A stretch of 64,000 nucleotides of DNA from Amycolatopsis keratiniphila subsp. keratiniphila (GTDB taxonomy: Bacteria; Actinomycetota; Actinomycetes; Mycobacteriales; Pseudonocardiaceae): the NCBI RefSeq assembly GCF_001620365.2, contig NZ_LQMT02000013.1, positions 37,917-101,916 on the forward strand, given 5' to 3'. The notes beneath the pieces are model-generated. The model did not search any database and was not told the origin of the DNA. It saw only the letters and a list, made by a program, of their open reading frames with translations. A program made the position numbers and the translations under genes. This document shows, piece by piece, positions 33,289-41,462 of the stretch (within the stretch, counting starts at the first letter, position 1; each line of letters opens with the position of its first letter).

Positions 33289-34413
33289 TCAGGCGGTGAC
33301 GAGCGACAGACCGTAGTTCTGCAGGATCTCGTTCACCGGCTGAAACCAGGTCTCCCCGCCGGAACCGCAGTTGCCCCAGCCACCGGAGGTGACTCCCTGC
33401 GCCTGGTCACCGGTGATGAAGGAGCCGCCCGAGTCGCCGGGTTCGGCGCAGACGTTGGTGCGGGTCATCTGGTGGACGGCGCCCTGCGAGTAGTTGACCG
33501 TCTCGTTGTGCCCCAGGACGGTGCCGCAGTGCCAGTGCGTAGTCGAGCCGGACCTGCACACCGACGTGCCGACCGGCGCGACCCACGAACCCCGGACGAG
33601 CGCGTCGCTCACGGTGCCCCAGCCGAGGACGACCGGTGCGGTCCACCAGCCGTTGCCGATCCGGATGAACGCGTAATCGTTGCCGGGGAAGGAAGATCCA
33701 GCGAAGCTGCCCATCGCCGAGCCGTCCCAGCCGACGACCGAACTGCCGGTGCCGCCGCAGTGGCCGGCGCTGACGAATCCGCCGTGGACGCTGAACCCGA
33801 TCGAGCAGCGGGTGTTCCCGTTGATGTAGTACGGGTCGCCGCCGACGGTGCCGGCGGCGAACGGCTCGGCCTTGGGCGCGGTGACCACCGTGACCGGACC
33901 GGATTTCCTTGCCCTGGCCAGGAAGTCGTCGACGTCGGAGCCGTGTGCGCCCGGTCGCAGCGCGACCACGACGCTGCCGCTGCGCGGATCGGCGCGCCAG
34001 CCGCTGACGGCGGCGGGGGCGGGCCGGGTCTTGGCCGACGAGTCGATTTCGGCCTTGGCCGCGTCGAGCCGCGCCGCGCTGACCGCGACCGCGGTGGGTT
34101 CGGCGCCTGCCGCCCGGACGGCGGACGCCGCCGCAGGATCGGTCACGCCGACGACGAGTGTGCCTCGCGCCGGATCGAACCAGGCGCCGCCGAACGCCGC
34201 GCCGGCGGCCCGCTGCGCGTCGGGCAGCACCCGCGAGGCGGTCATTTCCTGGGTGAGCCGGGTCGAGGCCTGCGCGGCGGTGAGTCCCAGGTCCCGCTGC
34301 ATCGCGGCGAGCAATCCGGGGGACGCCTGCGCGACCGGGGCGAGGGCGGCGGAAGTGAGACTCGCGGTCAGGACGGCGGCGCCGCCGAGTGCCAGGGCGA
34401 TTCTTCGACGCAT
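33289..34413 (-). CDS. Streptogrisin-type secreted serine protease (S1 family)
   Basis: A 374-residue pre-pro-protease. Signal peptide about 1-30; alpha-lytic-protease-type prodomain about 31-185; mature chymotrypsin-like domain from about 190. The catalytic triad is H218 (SAGHC), D246 (GNDYAF) and S328 (GDSGG). Cysteine pairs C203/C219, C286/C296 and C322/C349 fit streptogrisin disulphides. GGAGGAG precedes the ATG. It is secreted and self-activating in characterised relatives. Divergent from the FAAL operon. Confidence 0.92.
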   Translation of the reverse strand: MRRRIALALGGAAVLTASLTSAALAPVAQASPGLLAAMQRDLGLTAAQASTRLTQEMTASRVLPDAQRAAGAAFGGAWFDPARGTLVVGVTDPAAASAVRAAGAEPTAVAVSAARLDAAKAEIDSSAKTRPAPAAVSGWRADPRSGSVVVALRPGAHGSDVDDFLARARKSGPVTVVTAPKAEPFAAGTVGGDPYYINGNTRCSIGFSVHGGFVSAGHCGGTGSSVVGWDGSAMGSFAGSSFPGNDYAFIRIGNGWWTAPVVLGWGTVSDALVRGSWVAPVGTSVCRSGSTTHWHCGTVLGHNETVNYSQGAVHQMTRTNVCAEPGDSGGSFITGDQAQGVTSGGWGNCGSGGETWFQPVNEILQNYGLSLVTA

Positions 34414-34600
34414 GGTTACTCCTCCAAGGCCGGGGGAAAGAAACACACTGCCCGCCGAGTGTGGGGCCGCGGCCGGGGAAAGAGCGAGGAATGTCCGGTC
34501 TTCTGTCCGGAATTCCCAAGAGCGAATGTCGTCTACTTAGGACAGTCGATCGAATGGGCCCTCCGCGCGCTCTCGCGCCGGTTCCAGTACGTTGCGGGAC

Positions 34601-36250
34601 ATGACCGCGTCGCCGGAGGATGTGCCGGAGCAGGTGCTGCGCACCTCGATCGTCGAGCGGCTGTTCGCCCGTGAGGCCGACCCGCGTCCCCTGTTCACGC
34701 ACCAGGACCACAGTGCCGGTGTGGACAGCACGGTCACCTGGACGGAGTTCGCCGCCCGGGTGCGAGTGGTCGCGGGCGCGCTGCGCCTGGTCACACGGCC
34801 GGGTGATCGCGTCGCCGTGCTCACCGGCCAGGACCTCAATTACCCTCTGGCCTTCTTCGGTGCGCTGGCCGCCGGGCTGGTGGCCGTCCCGTTGATGGCG
34901 CCGGGCAGCGCTTCCCAGCGAGGCAGGCTCACCGGGGTGCTGGCGGACTGCGGCGCAAGGGTTTGGCTGACTTCTTCGGCCGCCGTCGCGAAAGTGCGCG
35001 AAGCCGGCGAGCCGGATCACCTGATCGTGGTGGACGAACTCTCCGGGCCGGGGATCGATCCGCTCCCCGTCTCGCCGGAAAGCCCCGCGTATCTGCAGTA
35101 CACGTCCGGGTCGACCCGCGAGCCCGCCGGTGCCGTGATCCCGCATCGGGCGGTGGCCGCCGCCTGCTGGCAGGCGAGCCGGGCCTACGCCGTCGACGAG
35201 GGCACGACCTGCGCCGGCTGGATCCCGTTCTTCCATGACATGGGCCTGATCCAGCTGCTGTGCCTGCCGGTCCACGCGGGAGCGCGATCGGTGTTCATGT
35301 CGCCCGCCGAATTCGTGCATCGCCCCGTGCGCTGGCTGCGACAGCTCGCCGATCACCCGGCCGTGTTCACCGCCGCGCCGAACTTCGCGTTCGACCTGGC
35401 CGTCGAAGCCGCCGACGAAGCGGGGGAAGACCTCGATCTCTCCGACGTCCGGGTCGCGCTCAACGGCGCCGAGCCGGTCCGGCCGCGGACGGTCGCGCGC
35501 TTCCTGGAAACCTTCGGGCCGCGAGGATTCCGCGCCGAAGCGCACCGTCCGTCCTACGGTCTGGCCGAGGCCACTGTGTACGTCGCGAGCGCGGGCGCGG
35601 AAGGGCCGCGCAGCGCGGTATTCGACAGGGAATCCCTGGCGCAGGGCCAGGCGATCGAGGTGCCGGACGGCCAGGAACTCGTCTCGGTCGGGCGCCCGCT
35701 CGGCCAACGGGTCCGGATCGTCGGCGAAGGCGTGGCACGGCCTGACGGTGTCGTCGGGGAGATCTGGATCCACGGGCCGAACGTCGCGTCGGGATACTGG
35801 GGCCGTGGTGACGCCGCCGCGTTCGGGGGCGAACTCGACGGCGTCGATGGTTGGCTGCGTACGGGTGACCTCGGCGTTTTCCACCGCGGCGACCTCTACA
35901 TCACCGGCAGGCTCAAGGACCTCATCGTCATCGACGGCCGCAATTTCCACCCGCAGGACATCGAAGCGGTGGCGGGTGAAGCGCATCCGGCGATCCGCCG
36001 CGACCGCGTCGCCGCATTCGGTGTCTCGGACGAAAGGGGCGAAGGGGCGATGTTGGTAGCCGAATGGGCAAAGAACGCCGACGAGGATGTCAAAGAAGTG
36101 ACGAGAGTGGTATTGCGCGCCGTTTCACGGGAACATGATCTGACGTTGCGATCTGTCCGTCTGGTTCCCTCCGGTGACCTTCCGCGCACTTCCAGTGGCA
36201 AGGTCGCGCGAGCCGCGGCGAGGGCGCGTTATAGTCGGCCCCGTGGGTGA
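34601..36250 (+). CDS. Fatty-acyl-AMP ligase (FAAL)
   Basis: A 549-residue ANL enzyme. 'QYTSGSTREPAGAVIPHRAV' is the P-loop; 'WIPFFHDMGLIQ', 'FTAAPNFAFDLAVE' and 'VALNGAEPVRPRTVARFLET' followed by 'SYGLAEATVYVAS' are the FAAL-specific form; 'DLIVIDGRNFHPQDIE' and late 'LPRTSSGKVARAA' complete it. FAALs load fatty acids as adenylates onto carrier proteins, not CoA. The stop overlaps the ACP start by 8 bp, so the ACP is its obvious acceptor. It heads an operon ending in type VII secretion substrates. The 187 bp upstream hold no gene; TGTCCGG is repeated directly at 34492 and 34504. Confidence 0.88.
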   Translation: MTASPEDVPEQVLRTSIVERLFAREADPRPLFTHQDHSAGVDSTVTWTEFAARVRVVAGALRLVTRPGDRVAVLTGQDLNYPLAFFGALAAGLVAVPLMAPGSASQRGRLTGVLADCGARVWLTSSAAVAKVREAGEPDHLIVVDELSGPGIDPLPVSPESPAYLQYTSGSTREPAGAVIPHRAVAAACWQASRAYAVDEGTTCAGWIPFFHDMGLIQLLCLPVHAGARSVFMSPAEFVHRPVRWLRQLADHPAVFTAAPNFAFDLAVEAADEAGEDLDLSDVRVALNGAEPVRPRTVARFLETFGPRGFRAEAHRPSYGLAEATVYVASAGAEGPRSAVFDRESLAQGQAIEVPDGQELVSVGRPLGQRVRIVGEGVARPDGVVGEIWIHGPNVASGYWGRGDAAAFGGELDGVDGWLRTGDLGVFHRGDLYITGRLKDLIVIDGRNFHPQDIEAVAGEAHPAIRRDRVAAFGVSDERGEGAMLVAEWAKNADEDVKEVTRVVLRAVSREHDLTLRSVRLVPSGDLPRTSSGKVARAAARARYSRPRG

Positions 36251-36506
36251 TCACCGCGCGGAGGTCGTGAAGGTCGTCAGTGAGACTTTTCGGCTTGATC
36301 CCGCCGAAATCGAGTCCGACGCGCCGCTCGAAGAGCTGGGTATCGACTCCAAGGGACGGATAAGACTCCTGTCGGCGCTGGAGATCTACCACGATGTGAG
36401 GATCGATCTGGACCAGCTGGACCGGTTCACCGACATCGGGTCGGTGGCCGAAGTGCTCGAAGAGGCACTCGGCGGTAAAGCCGACGGATCCGACGAAAGG
36501 CGCTGA
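36243..36506 (+). CDS. Acyl carrier protein
   Basis: An 87-residue acidic four-helix carrier. The attachment site reads LEELGIDSKGRIRLL; the Ser of DS would bear phosphopantetheine. The usual DSL is DSK here and helix II is basic, which is unusual and may tune partner recognition. The GTG start lies inside the FAAL stop region (8-bp overlap). It is followed 5 bp later by the EspC-like gene. No ketosynthase or NRPS gene is nearby to receive the acyl group. Confidence 0.85.
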   Translation: MGDHRAEVVKVVSETFRLDPAEIESDAPLEELGIDSKGRIRLLSALEIYHDVRIDLDQLDRFTDIGSVAEVLEEALGGKADGSDERR

Positions 36507-36511
36507 AAAGA

Positions 36512-36823
36512 ATGAGCGGGGGCTTCACCGCGGCGACCGATGCGCTTTCATCGGCGTCGAAGAACATCGGAAAGCTGACGGAGCAGTTGCTCGAAGACAA
36601 TCCGGATCTGTCGAGCACTCCGGTGAACGCGGCCGGTTTCGGCCAGGCGCACGGCGACCACGCGAAGAAGTACACCGACGGGGTGGCGGCGTTGTGGGCC
36701 TCGGTCCAGGGGTACAGCACCACGCTCGGCTCGTTCGGCACGAACCTCGGCACCGCGGGCACCGCGTACGGCACCAACGAGGACGAGCAGAAGAACAAGA
36801 TCACCAAGACGGGGATGCGCTAG
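36512..36823 (+). CDS. EspC-like type VII secretion substrate
   Basis: A 103-residue helical protein of ESX-substrate size: 'ATDALSSASKNIGKLTEQLL', 'VNAAGFGQAHGDHAKKYTDG', then 'YGTNEDEQKNKI'. The Y-x3-E element (YGTNE) in the C-terminal helix fits the type VII secretion signal YxxxD/E. No secretion machinery (EccC and so on) is present in the window. Its stop overlaps the next GTG by one base. Confidence 0.75.
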   Translation: MSGGFTAATDALSSASKNIGKLTEQLLEDNPDLSSTPVNAAGFGQAHGDHAKKYTDGVAALWASVQGYSTTLGSFGTNLGTAGTAYGTNEDEQKNKITKTGMR

Positions 36824-39744
36824 TGGCGACCAAGACCACCTGGACCGACGTCAAGGCCGTCCTCGACGACCCGGCCGTTCCCGCCGAGCAGAAGACCAAG
36901 CTCATCGGCTCGTGGATGCGGACGCATCCGGCGCCCCCGCCGTGGACGGCGGACCAGGAGCCGGAGGAGATCAAGCAGAAGCGCAAGGAAGCCGAGAGGT
37001 ACGCGGCGTCCTACAACGCCCTTCCGTTCCTGCCCTACGACGACGACCTCGACAAGGTCTACAACAGCGCGAAGGGCGCGGGCGATCAGGCCAGCTTCAA
37101 CCGGAAGGCGGAGACGAAGGCCGTCGACGAGGGCAACAAGAAACTCGACGACACCAAGGAACCCACCGCCGAGGGAGCGGGGACCAAGACGTCGGACGAG
37201 ATCTTCGACGCCGCCGCACCGGCGCTCAAGGTCTTCGAAACCTTCGGCTCCCTGCTGGGGAAGCTCCCGGAAGACTGCCGGGGCACCACCCGCGCGCTCG
37301 ATTTCGAGAAGGACATCAAGAAGCCGTTCGACGAGCAGCGCGGCATCAACTTCAAGAACTTCGTCGACGACGCCGCCCACTTCAAGACCGGCTCGAAGAC
37401 CGTCCAGAAGACCATCGACGACACCGGTTCGCAGCTGAACACCCTCTACGGGACGTGGACCGGCAAGGCCGCGGACGCCTCGTCGGACAACTACAACGAG
37501 AAGATCCTCCCCAAGGCCACGAAACTCTCGCAGACGCTGAACAACGCGAGCGAAGCGACGCTGCACACCAGCGCGACGGTGTTCAAGCTGTGCAAGGGAA
37601 AGGCCGACACGGTCATCGATCTCTACAAGGAGATCGTCGGCAAGGCGGACTTCCCGATGGCGCAGAAGGTCGTCGCCATCGCCGCCGGTGAGAAGAGCGG
37701 CAAGGAGGACCTCGGCGCGATCGCGGGCTGGATGGACGTCAACTTCGGCTCCAACCTGGTCCAGCAGTTGAACAACGACGGCTGCTGCGACGACGACGAG
37801 TTCAAGAAGCAGGGCCAGAACCTCGCCAAGCAGTGGATCCAGCGGCAGTTCATCCCCGAGATGTGGACCATCATCTACGAGGGCTTCGTCAAGTCCTGCA
37901 AGGACACCAAGGATTTCGTCAACCAGGCCTACGACGAACTCGACAAGGTGATGGGCAAGGTCAAGAACGAGTTCGAAGGCGCGGGCGACAAGGGCGGCGC
38001 GGGCGGTGCGGGCGGACCCGGTGGCACGGGCGGTGGGCCTGGCGGAACTGGCGGCGGACCCGGCGGCCAAGGGCCGGACTTCACCGGTGGCCAGGGTGGT
38101 TCCGGCGGTGGCCCCGGTGGTTCGGGGACCGGTGGACCCGGCGGTGAGACCGGTGGCGGGCCTGGTGGTTCGGGCAAGGGCCCGGACTTCACCGGCGGCA
38201 CCGGTGGTGGGCCGGGCGGCGGTGCGGAGGGTGGCATGGGCGGCGGTCCCGGATCGGGTGGTTCCGGTCCGGGTGGTGGCACCGGCCCGTCGGCGCAGAA
38301 GCCCCCGCCGGTCCCGGACGTGAACATCCCCGAGAGCGGAGGATCGCCCGGCGGCGGTCCGGGCGGTGGACCGGACGAGAAGAAGGACCAGACGTCGCCT
38401 TCGGGCTCGGTCCCGCCGCCGTCGAACGGCGACGAGCAGAAGGCCGCCGCCGAAGAGGCGAAGAAGCAGGCGGCGGCCGCCGCCGAGAACGCGAAGAAGC
38501 AGGCTTCCGAGGCGCTGGGCAAACTCGGCGACGGTCCGACCGGTGGCGATCTCGGCGGTTCCGGTCCGGGCGGCGGTGGTCCCGGCGGCGGTGGCAACAC
38601 GGACGCGGCGGCCGATGCCAAGGCCGCGGCCGAGAAGGCCACTGAAGAAGCGAAGAAGCAGGCCTCCGACGCGCTGGACAAGCTGGGTGACGCCCCTGGC
38701 GGCATGGGCGACGGCGATGCCAAGGACAGCGACTCGAAGGATGCCGAGAAGTCCGCGGACGAGGCGAAGAAGAAGGCTTCGGAAGCCTTGGACAAGCTCG
38801 GCGAAGAGCTGCCCGGTGAAGGCGGCGACAAGCTGGCCGGTGACAAACCCGGTGAGGACGGCGACAAGGCCGAGGACGGCGAGCGCGAGACTCTCAAGGT
38901 CAAGCAGGGCGACAAGACCTTCGAGATGACCGAGCCGGACAAAGACGGCGAGATGGAGATCAAGATCGGGGACGGCTCCGGGCCCGCCAAGGACTTCAAG
39001 CTCGACTGGACCGGCGACGGCGACGACTCCAAGCTGGGCTCCACTCCCGGCTCGGACGACGGGAAGCCGGACAAGGACGGCGTCCATCGTCCGGGGCCGG
39101 ACGGCAAGATCCACATCCAGGACGGCGATGTGAAGATCACCGCCGAGCGACCCGACGGTCCGTCCGGGCCGACGGTCGTCACCGTCGACGACGGCACCGG
39201 CAAGCCGACCACGTACACCCTCGGCGAGGACAAACCGGCCACGGACAAGGCGTCGCATCCGTCGACTCCCGTCACCGGGACGGTGCAGCCCGACTCCAAG
39301 CCGGCGTCCACCCCGCATGAGGGTGGCGGCGGGACAGTCCCCGACGGGATCCGCGGGGGCGACGTCGGAGGTTCCGGTGGCGGCGGTTTCGGCGGTGGAG
39401 GTGCGTCGGCACCGTCGATGCCCTTCGAATCCGCGAGCCCGGCGGCCGGCCAGCCGCTGACCGAGGGCGTGCACACCGGTGGCGGGACACAGCAGCCGCA
39501 GCACGTGGCCGCGAGTGCCCCGTCCGCTCCGATGAGCGGCACGACGGGCCAGTCGTTCGGCGGCGCGATGCCCCCGATGGGCATGGGGGCCGGCGGTGCG
39601 GGCGGCCAGGGCGGCGACCAGGAACGGACCAACCGCGCGTACCGGATCGAGGGCGAGGTGTTCGACCGGATCAACGAACCCACCGGCCGGATCACCGGGT
39701 CGTTGCTGGACGATGAGGATCAGTCGGTCACCCGCAAGCGGTGA
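36823..39744 (+). CDS. Large WxG-motif, glycine-rich putative type VII secretion-associated protein
   Basis: A 973-residue protein. Residues 1-390 are helical and charged with WTG at 212-214 ('LNTLYGTWTGKAADASSDNY'), an ESX-like WxG hairpin motif. About 390-510 is a Gly/Pro-rich low-complexity stretch. About 543-662 hold three copies of an 'AKKQASEALDKLG' repeat. A beta-rich acidic part follows ('TLKVKQGDKTFEMTEPDKDG'), then another Gly/Ser-rich stretch and a short charged end. No membrane span is evident. The GTG overlaps the EspC-like stop (TAGTG). Probably exported or surface-exposed; function unknown. Confidence 0.75.
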   Translation: MATKTTWTDVKAVLDDPAVPAEQKTKLIGSWMRTHPAPPPWTADQEPEEIKQKRKEAERYAASYNALPFLPYDDDLDKVYNSAKGAGDQASFNRKAETKAVDEGNKKLDDTKEPTAEGAGTKTSDEIFDAAAPALKVFETFGSLLGKLPEDCRGTTRALDFEKDIKKPFDEQRGINFKNFVDDAAHFKTGSKTVQKTIDDTGSQLNTLYGTWTGKAADASSDNYNEKILPKATKLSQTLNNASEATLHTSATVFKLCKGKADTVIDLYKEIVGKADFPMAQKVVAIAAGEKSGKEDLGAIAGWMDVNFGSNLVQQLNNDGCCDDDEFKKQGQNLAKQWIQRQFIPEMWTIIYEGFVKSCKDTKDFVNQAYDELDKVMGKVKNEFEGAGDKGGAGGAGGPGGTGGGPGGTGGGPGGQGPDFTGGQGGSGGGPGGSGTGGPGGETGGGPGGSGKGPDFTGGTGGGPGGGAEGGMGGGPGSGGSGPGGGTGPSAQKPPPVPDVNIPESGGSPGGGPGGGPDEKKDQTSPSGSVPPPSNGDEQKAAAEEAKKQAAAAAENAKKQASEALGKLGDGPTGGDLGGSGPGGGGPGGGGNTDAAADAKAAAEKATEEAKKQASDALDKLGDAPGGMGDGDAKDSDSKDAEKSADEAKKKASEALDKLGEELPGEGGDKLAGDKPGEDGDKAEDGERETLKVKQGDKTFEMTEPDKDGEMEIKIGDGSGPAKDFKLDWTGDGDDSKLGSTPGSDDGKPDKDGVHRPGPDGKIHIQDGDVKITAERPDGPSGPTVVTVDDGTGKPTTYTLGEDKPATDKASHPSTPVTGTVQPDSKPASTPHEGGGGTVPDGIRGGDVGGSGGGGFGGGGASAPSMPFESASPAAGQPLTEGVHTGGGTQQPQHVAASAPSAPMSGTTGQSFGGAMPPMGMGAGGAGGQGGDQERTNRAYRIEGEVFDRINEPTGRITGSLLDDEDQSVTRKR

Positions 39745-39764
39745 GCCGGGGCAGGGGAGAACAG

Positions 39765-40166
39765 ATGAGCGCCGAGGACACCGCCGCCATGAGGGCGACC
39801 CTGGACGGTCTCGTCCGCGAGCAGTCGGAGCGCCGGGCACTGCGGGATCAGCGCGCCGACGAGATCAAGGCCAGCTCGCAGGAGTTCATGACCAAACAGG
39901 TCCAGACCGCCCAGCGGTACGTCGAGCATCGGCGGGAATTGGGGCAGCGCAAGACGAAGTCCGGTTGGAGCACCGACCGGTCGCACGCGCAGCCGGGCAA
40001 CACGTCGGCGTTCGAAGACGACTCCGTGGACATGGCGGCTCCGTTCGGCTCGGAGCCGCCTCCCGTCCCCGCCGGACGGGACACGCCCCGGCGTGCTCCT
40101 CGCGCCCGCCCGGCACCGGCCGACGACGAGGACGACGCCTTCCTCAACAACCGTTGGCGTGACTGA
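39765..40166 (+). CDS. Small charged helical protein, end of the FAAL/ESX operon
   Basis: I do not recognise this 133-residue protein. Residues about 1-65 form a highly charged helix ('REQSERRALRDQRADEIKAS', 'QTAQRYVEHRRELGQRKTKS'); the rest is Pro/Asp-rich and probably disordered. GGGGAGA lies before ATG 39765, preferred over an upstream GTG. It follows the large WxG gene by 20 bp, so a chaperone or partner role is possible but only by context. Confidence 0.65.
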   Translation: MSAEDTAAMRATLDGLVREQSERRALRDQRADEIKASSQEFMTKQVQTAQRYVEHRRELGQRKTKSGWSTDRSHAQPGNTSAFEDDSVDMAAPFGSEPPPVPAGRDTPRRAPRARPAPADDEDDAFLNNRWRD

Positions 40167-40176
40167 CTTCGTGCCG

Positions 40177-40733
40177 TCAGACGACGAGGCCGAGCACCAG
40201 CACGATCGGGAGCGAGATCACCGATGCCAGTGACATGGCGACGGTGTGCGTCTTGAACGTGCCCCGGGTGCTCAGCCGAGCAGGGACTGGGACATCCAGA
40301 AGAAGTTGCTGCTCACGTGAGGGAGGAACAGCGCGCCGGAACAGGCGGCGAGGGCGACCAGCACCACCGGGACGCCGAGTGAGCCCGCGATCGGCGCGAG
40401 GATGCCCGCCGCGGTGATCGCGGAGATCGAGATGGATCCCATCGCGATGTGCAGGCCCGATTTGCCGATCACTTCGGCGACCGAGCCGGAAAGCCCGGAC
40501 AGCACGAGGATGGGGCCGGCCAGCGCCAGCGCCTTGCCGACGGCCGCGTTGACTTCGGCCGAGGGAAGGGCGCGCCGGGCGAGCGGCGCGGTGAGCACCA
40601 GGACCACGTCGGAGTAGATCGACGTGAACACGGTCGACAGGGAGACCGCGAACACCATCGGCACCCGCTTCTGGCCGCCGCCTTCGGCGCGCTGGCCGAC
40701 GGCGTCCGCACCGCCGACCTCGGCGGCACGGCC
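40177..40733 (-). pseudogene. GntP-family gluconate permease pseudogene
   Basis: One frame (about 40664 to 40272) encodes the C-terminal third of a GntP permease: 'MVFAVSLSTVFTSIYSDVVL', 'GSISISAITAAGILAPIAGS', 'FLPHVSSNFFWMSQSLLG', then TGA at 40274. A different frame continues with 'LSTRGTFKTHTVAMSLASVI' to a stop at 40177. Inserting one base near 40272 would rejoin them. The N-terminal two thirds are missing. I infer a truncated, frameshifted relic; the upstream boundary is approximate. Bases 40734-40860 show no gene. Confidence 0.75.
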
Positions 40734-40860
40734 GACACCGGCGGGTACACGCGGGCAGTGCTGGACCGGGTGGGCTGAGCTCGTCCGGGTTTGCCCTTGC
40801 CGCCGCAGGGTATCCGGCTCGGGTTAGGCGAGGCTGGCCGGATGCAGGGCGGGATGGTTC

Positions 40861-41304
40861 ATGGTCGACGTGAAGATGACGGTAGACACTTCTCCTGAGC
40901 GCGTGTTCGAGGTGCTCGCCGATGGGTGGACCTACGCGGCCTGGGTGGTGGGCGCCTCCCATATCCGTGACGTGGACGAGGGCTGGCCGGCGCGGGGAAC
41001 CCGGATCCATCACCGCGTCGGGTCCTGGCCCGTACTGCTCGACGACGTGACCAAGGTGCTCGTCGCCGATCCGCCACGCCTGCTGGAACTCGAGGCGCGC
41101 GCCTGGCCGTTCGGCACCGCCCGGATCCGGCTGGAACTGCGGGAAGCCGAGCCGGGGACCACGGAGGTCCTGATGTCCGAGCACGCGACCCGCGGGCCGG
41201 GCCGGGTGCTGCCGGAGGCGGCGCAGGCGCTCTTCCTGGTCCCGCGGAACCGCGAATCCCTGCGACGTCTCGCGGATCTCGCCAAGGGGCGTGCCGCGGT
41301 CTGA
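40861..41304 (+). CDS. SRPBCC-family protein (polyketide cyclase/START-like)
   Basis: A 147-residue helix-grip protein: 'VDVKMTVDTSPERVFEVLAD', 'YAAWVVGASHIRDVDEGWPA', 'RLELREAEPGTTEVLMSEHA', and a long C-terminal helix 'RNRESLRRLADLAKG'. It would bind a hydrophobic ligand. Its neighbours (GntP relic, palindrome cluster) give no hint of the ligand. Confidence 0.85.
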   Translation: MVDVKMTVDTSPERVFEVLADGWTYAAWVVGASHIRDVDEGWPARGTRIHHRVGSWPVLLDDVTKVLVADPPRLLELEARAWPFGTARIRLELREAEPGTTEVLMSEHATRGPGRVLPEAAQALFLVPRNRESLRRLADLAKGRAAV

Positions 41305-41311
41305 GATCGGT

Positions 41312-41449
41312 GTTGTGAAAGCCACTTTCCCAACTTCTAACGTTGCGAAAGTGGCTTTCGCAACGTGTGACCAGGCTATGGGGGCGCATCGAGCCTGCGT
41401 CGGAGCGGGCGACCACTTCAGTCACCGTTGCGAAAGCCACTTTCGCAAC
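41312..41449. repeat. Three copies of a 23-bp palindrome
   Basis: Units at 41312-41334 (degenerate), 41342-41364 and 41427-41449. The perfect unit has 10-nt arms GTTGCGAAAG and CTTTCGCAAC around TGG or CCA. Neighbouring units alternate the central triplet, so pairs also form larger inverted repeats. The cluster lies between the convergent SRPBCC and SDR genes. The same element recurs at 50788-50933. Confidence 0.85.
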
Positions 41450-41462
41450 ACGCCACCGTCCC

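Noticed and set aside
36820..39840. 1006-codon open frame antisense to the large WxG protein
   Set aside because: Its length comes from the Gly-rich repeats; the sense frame has a WxG motif, operon junctions and sensible composition.
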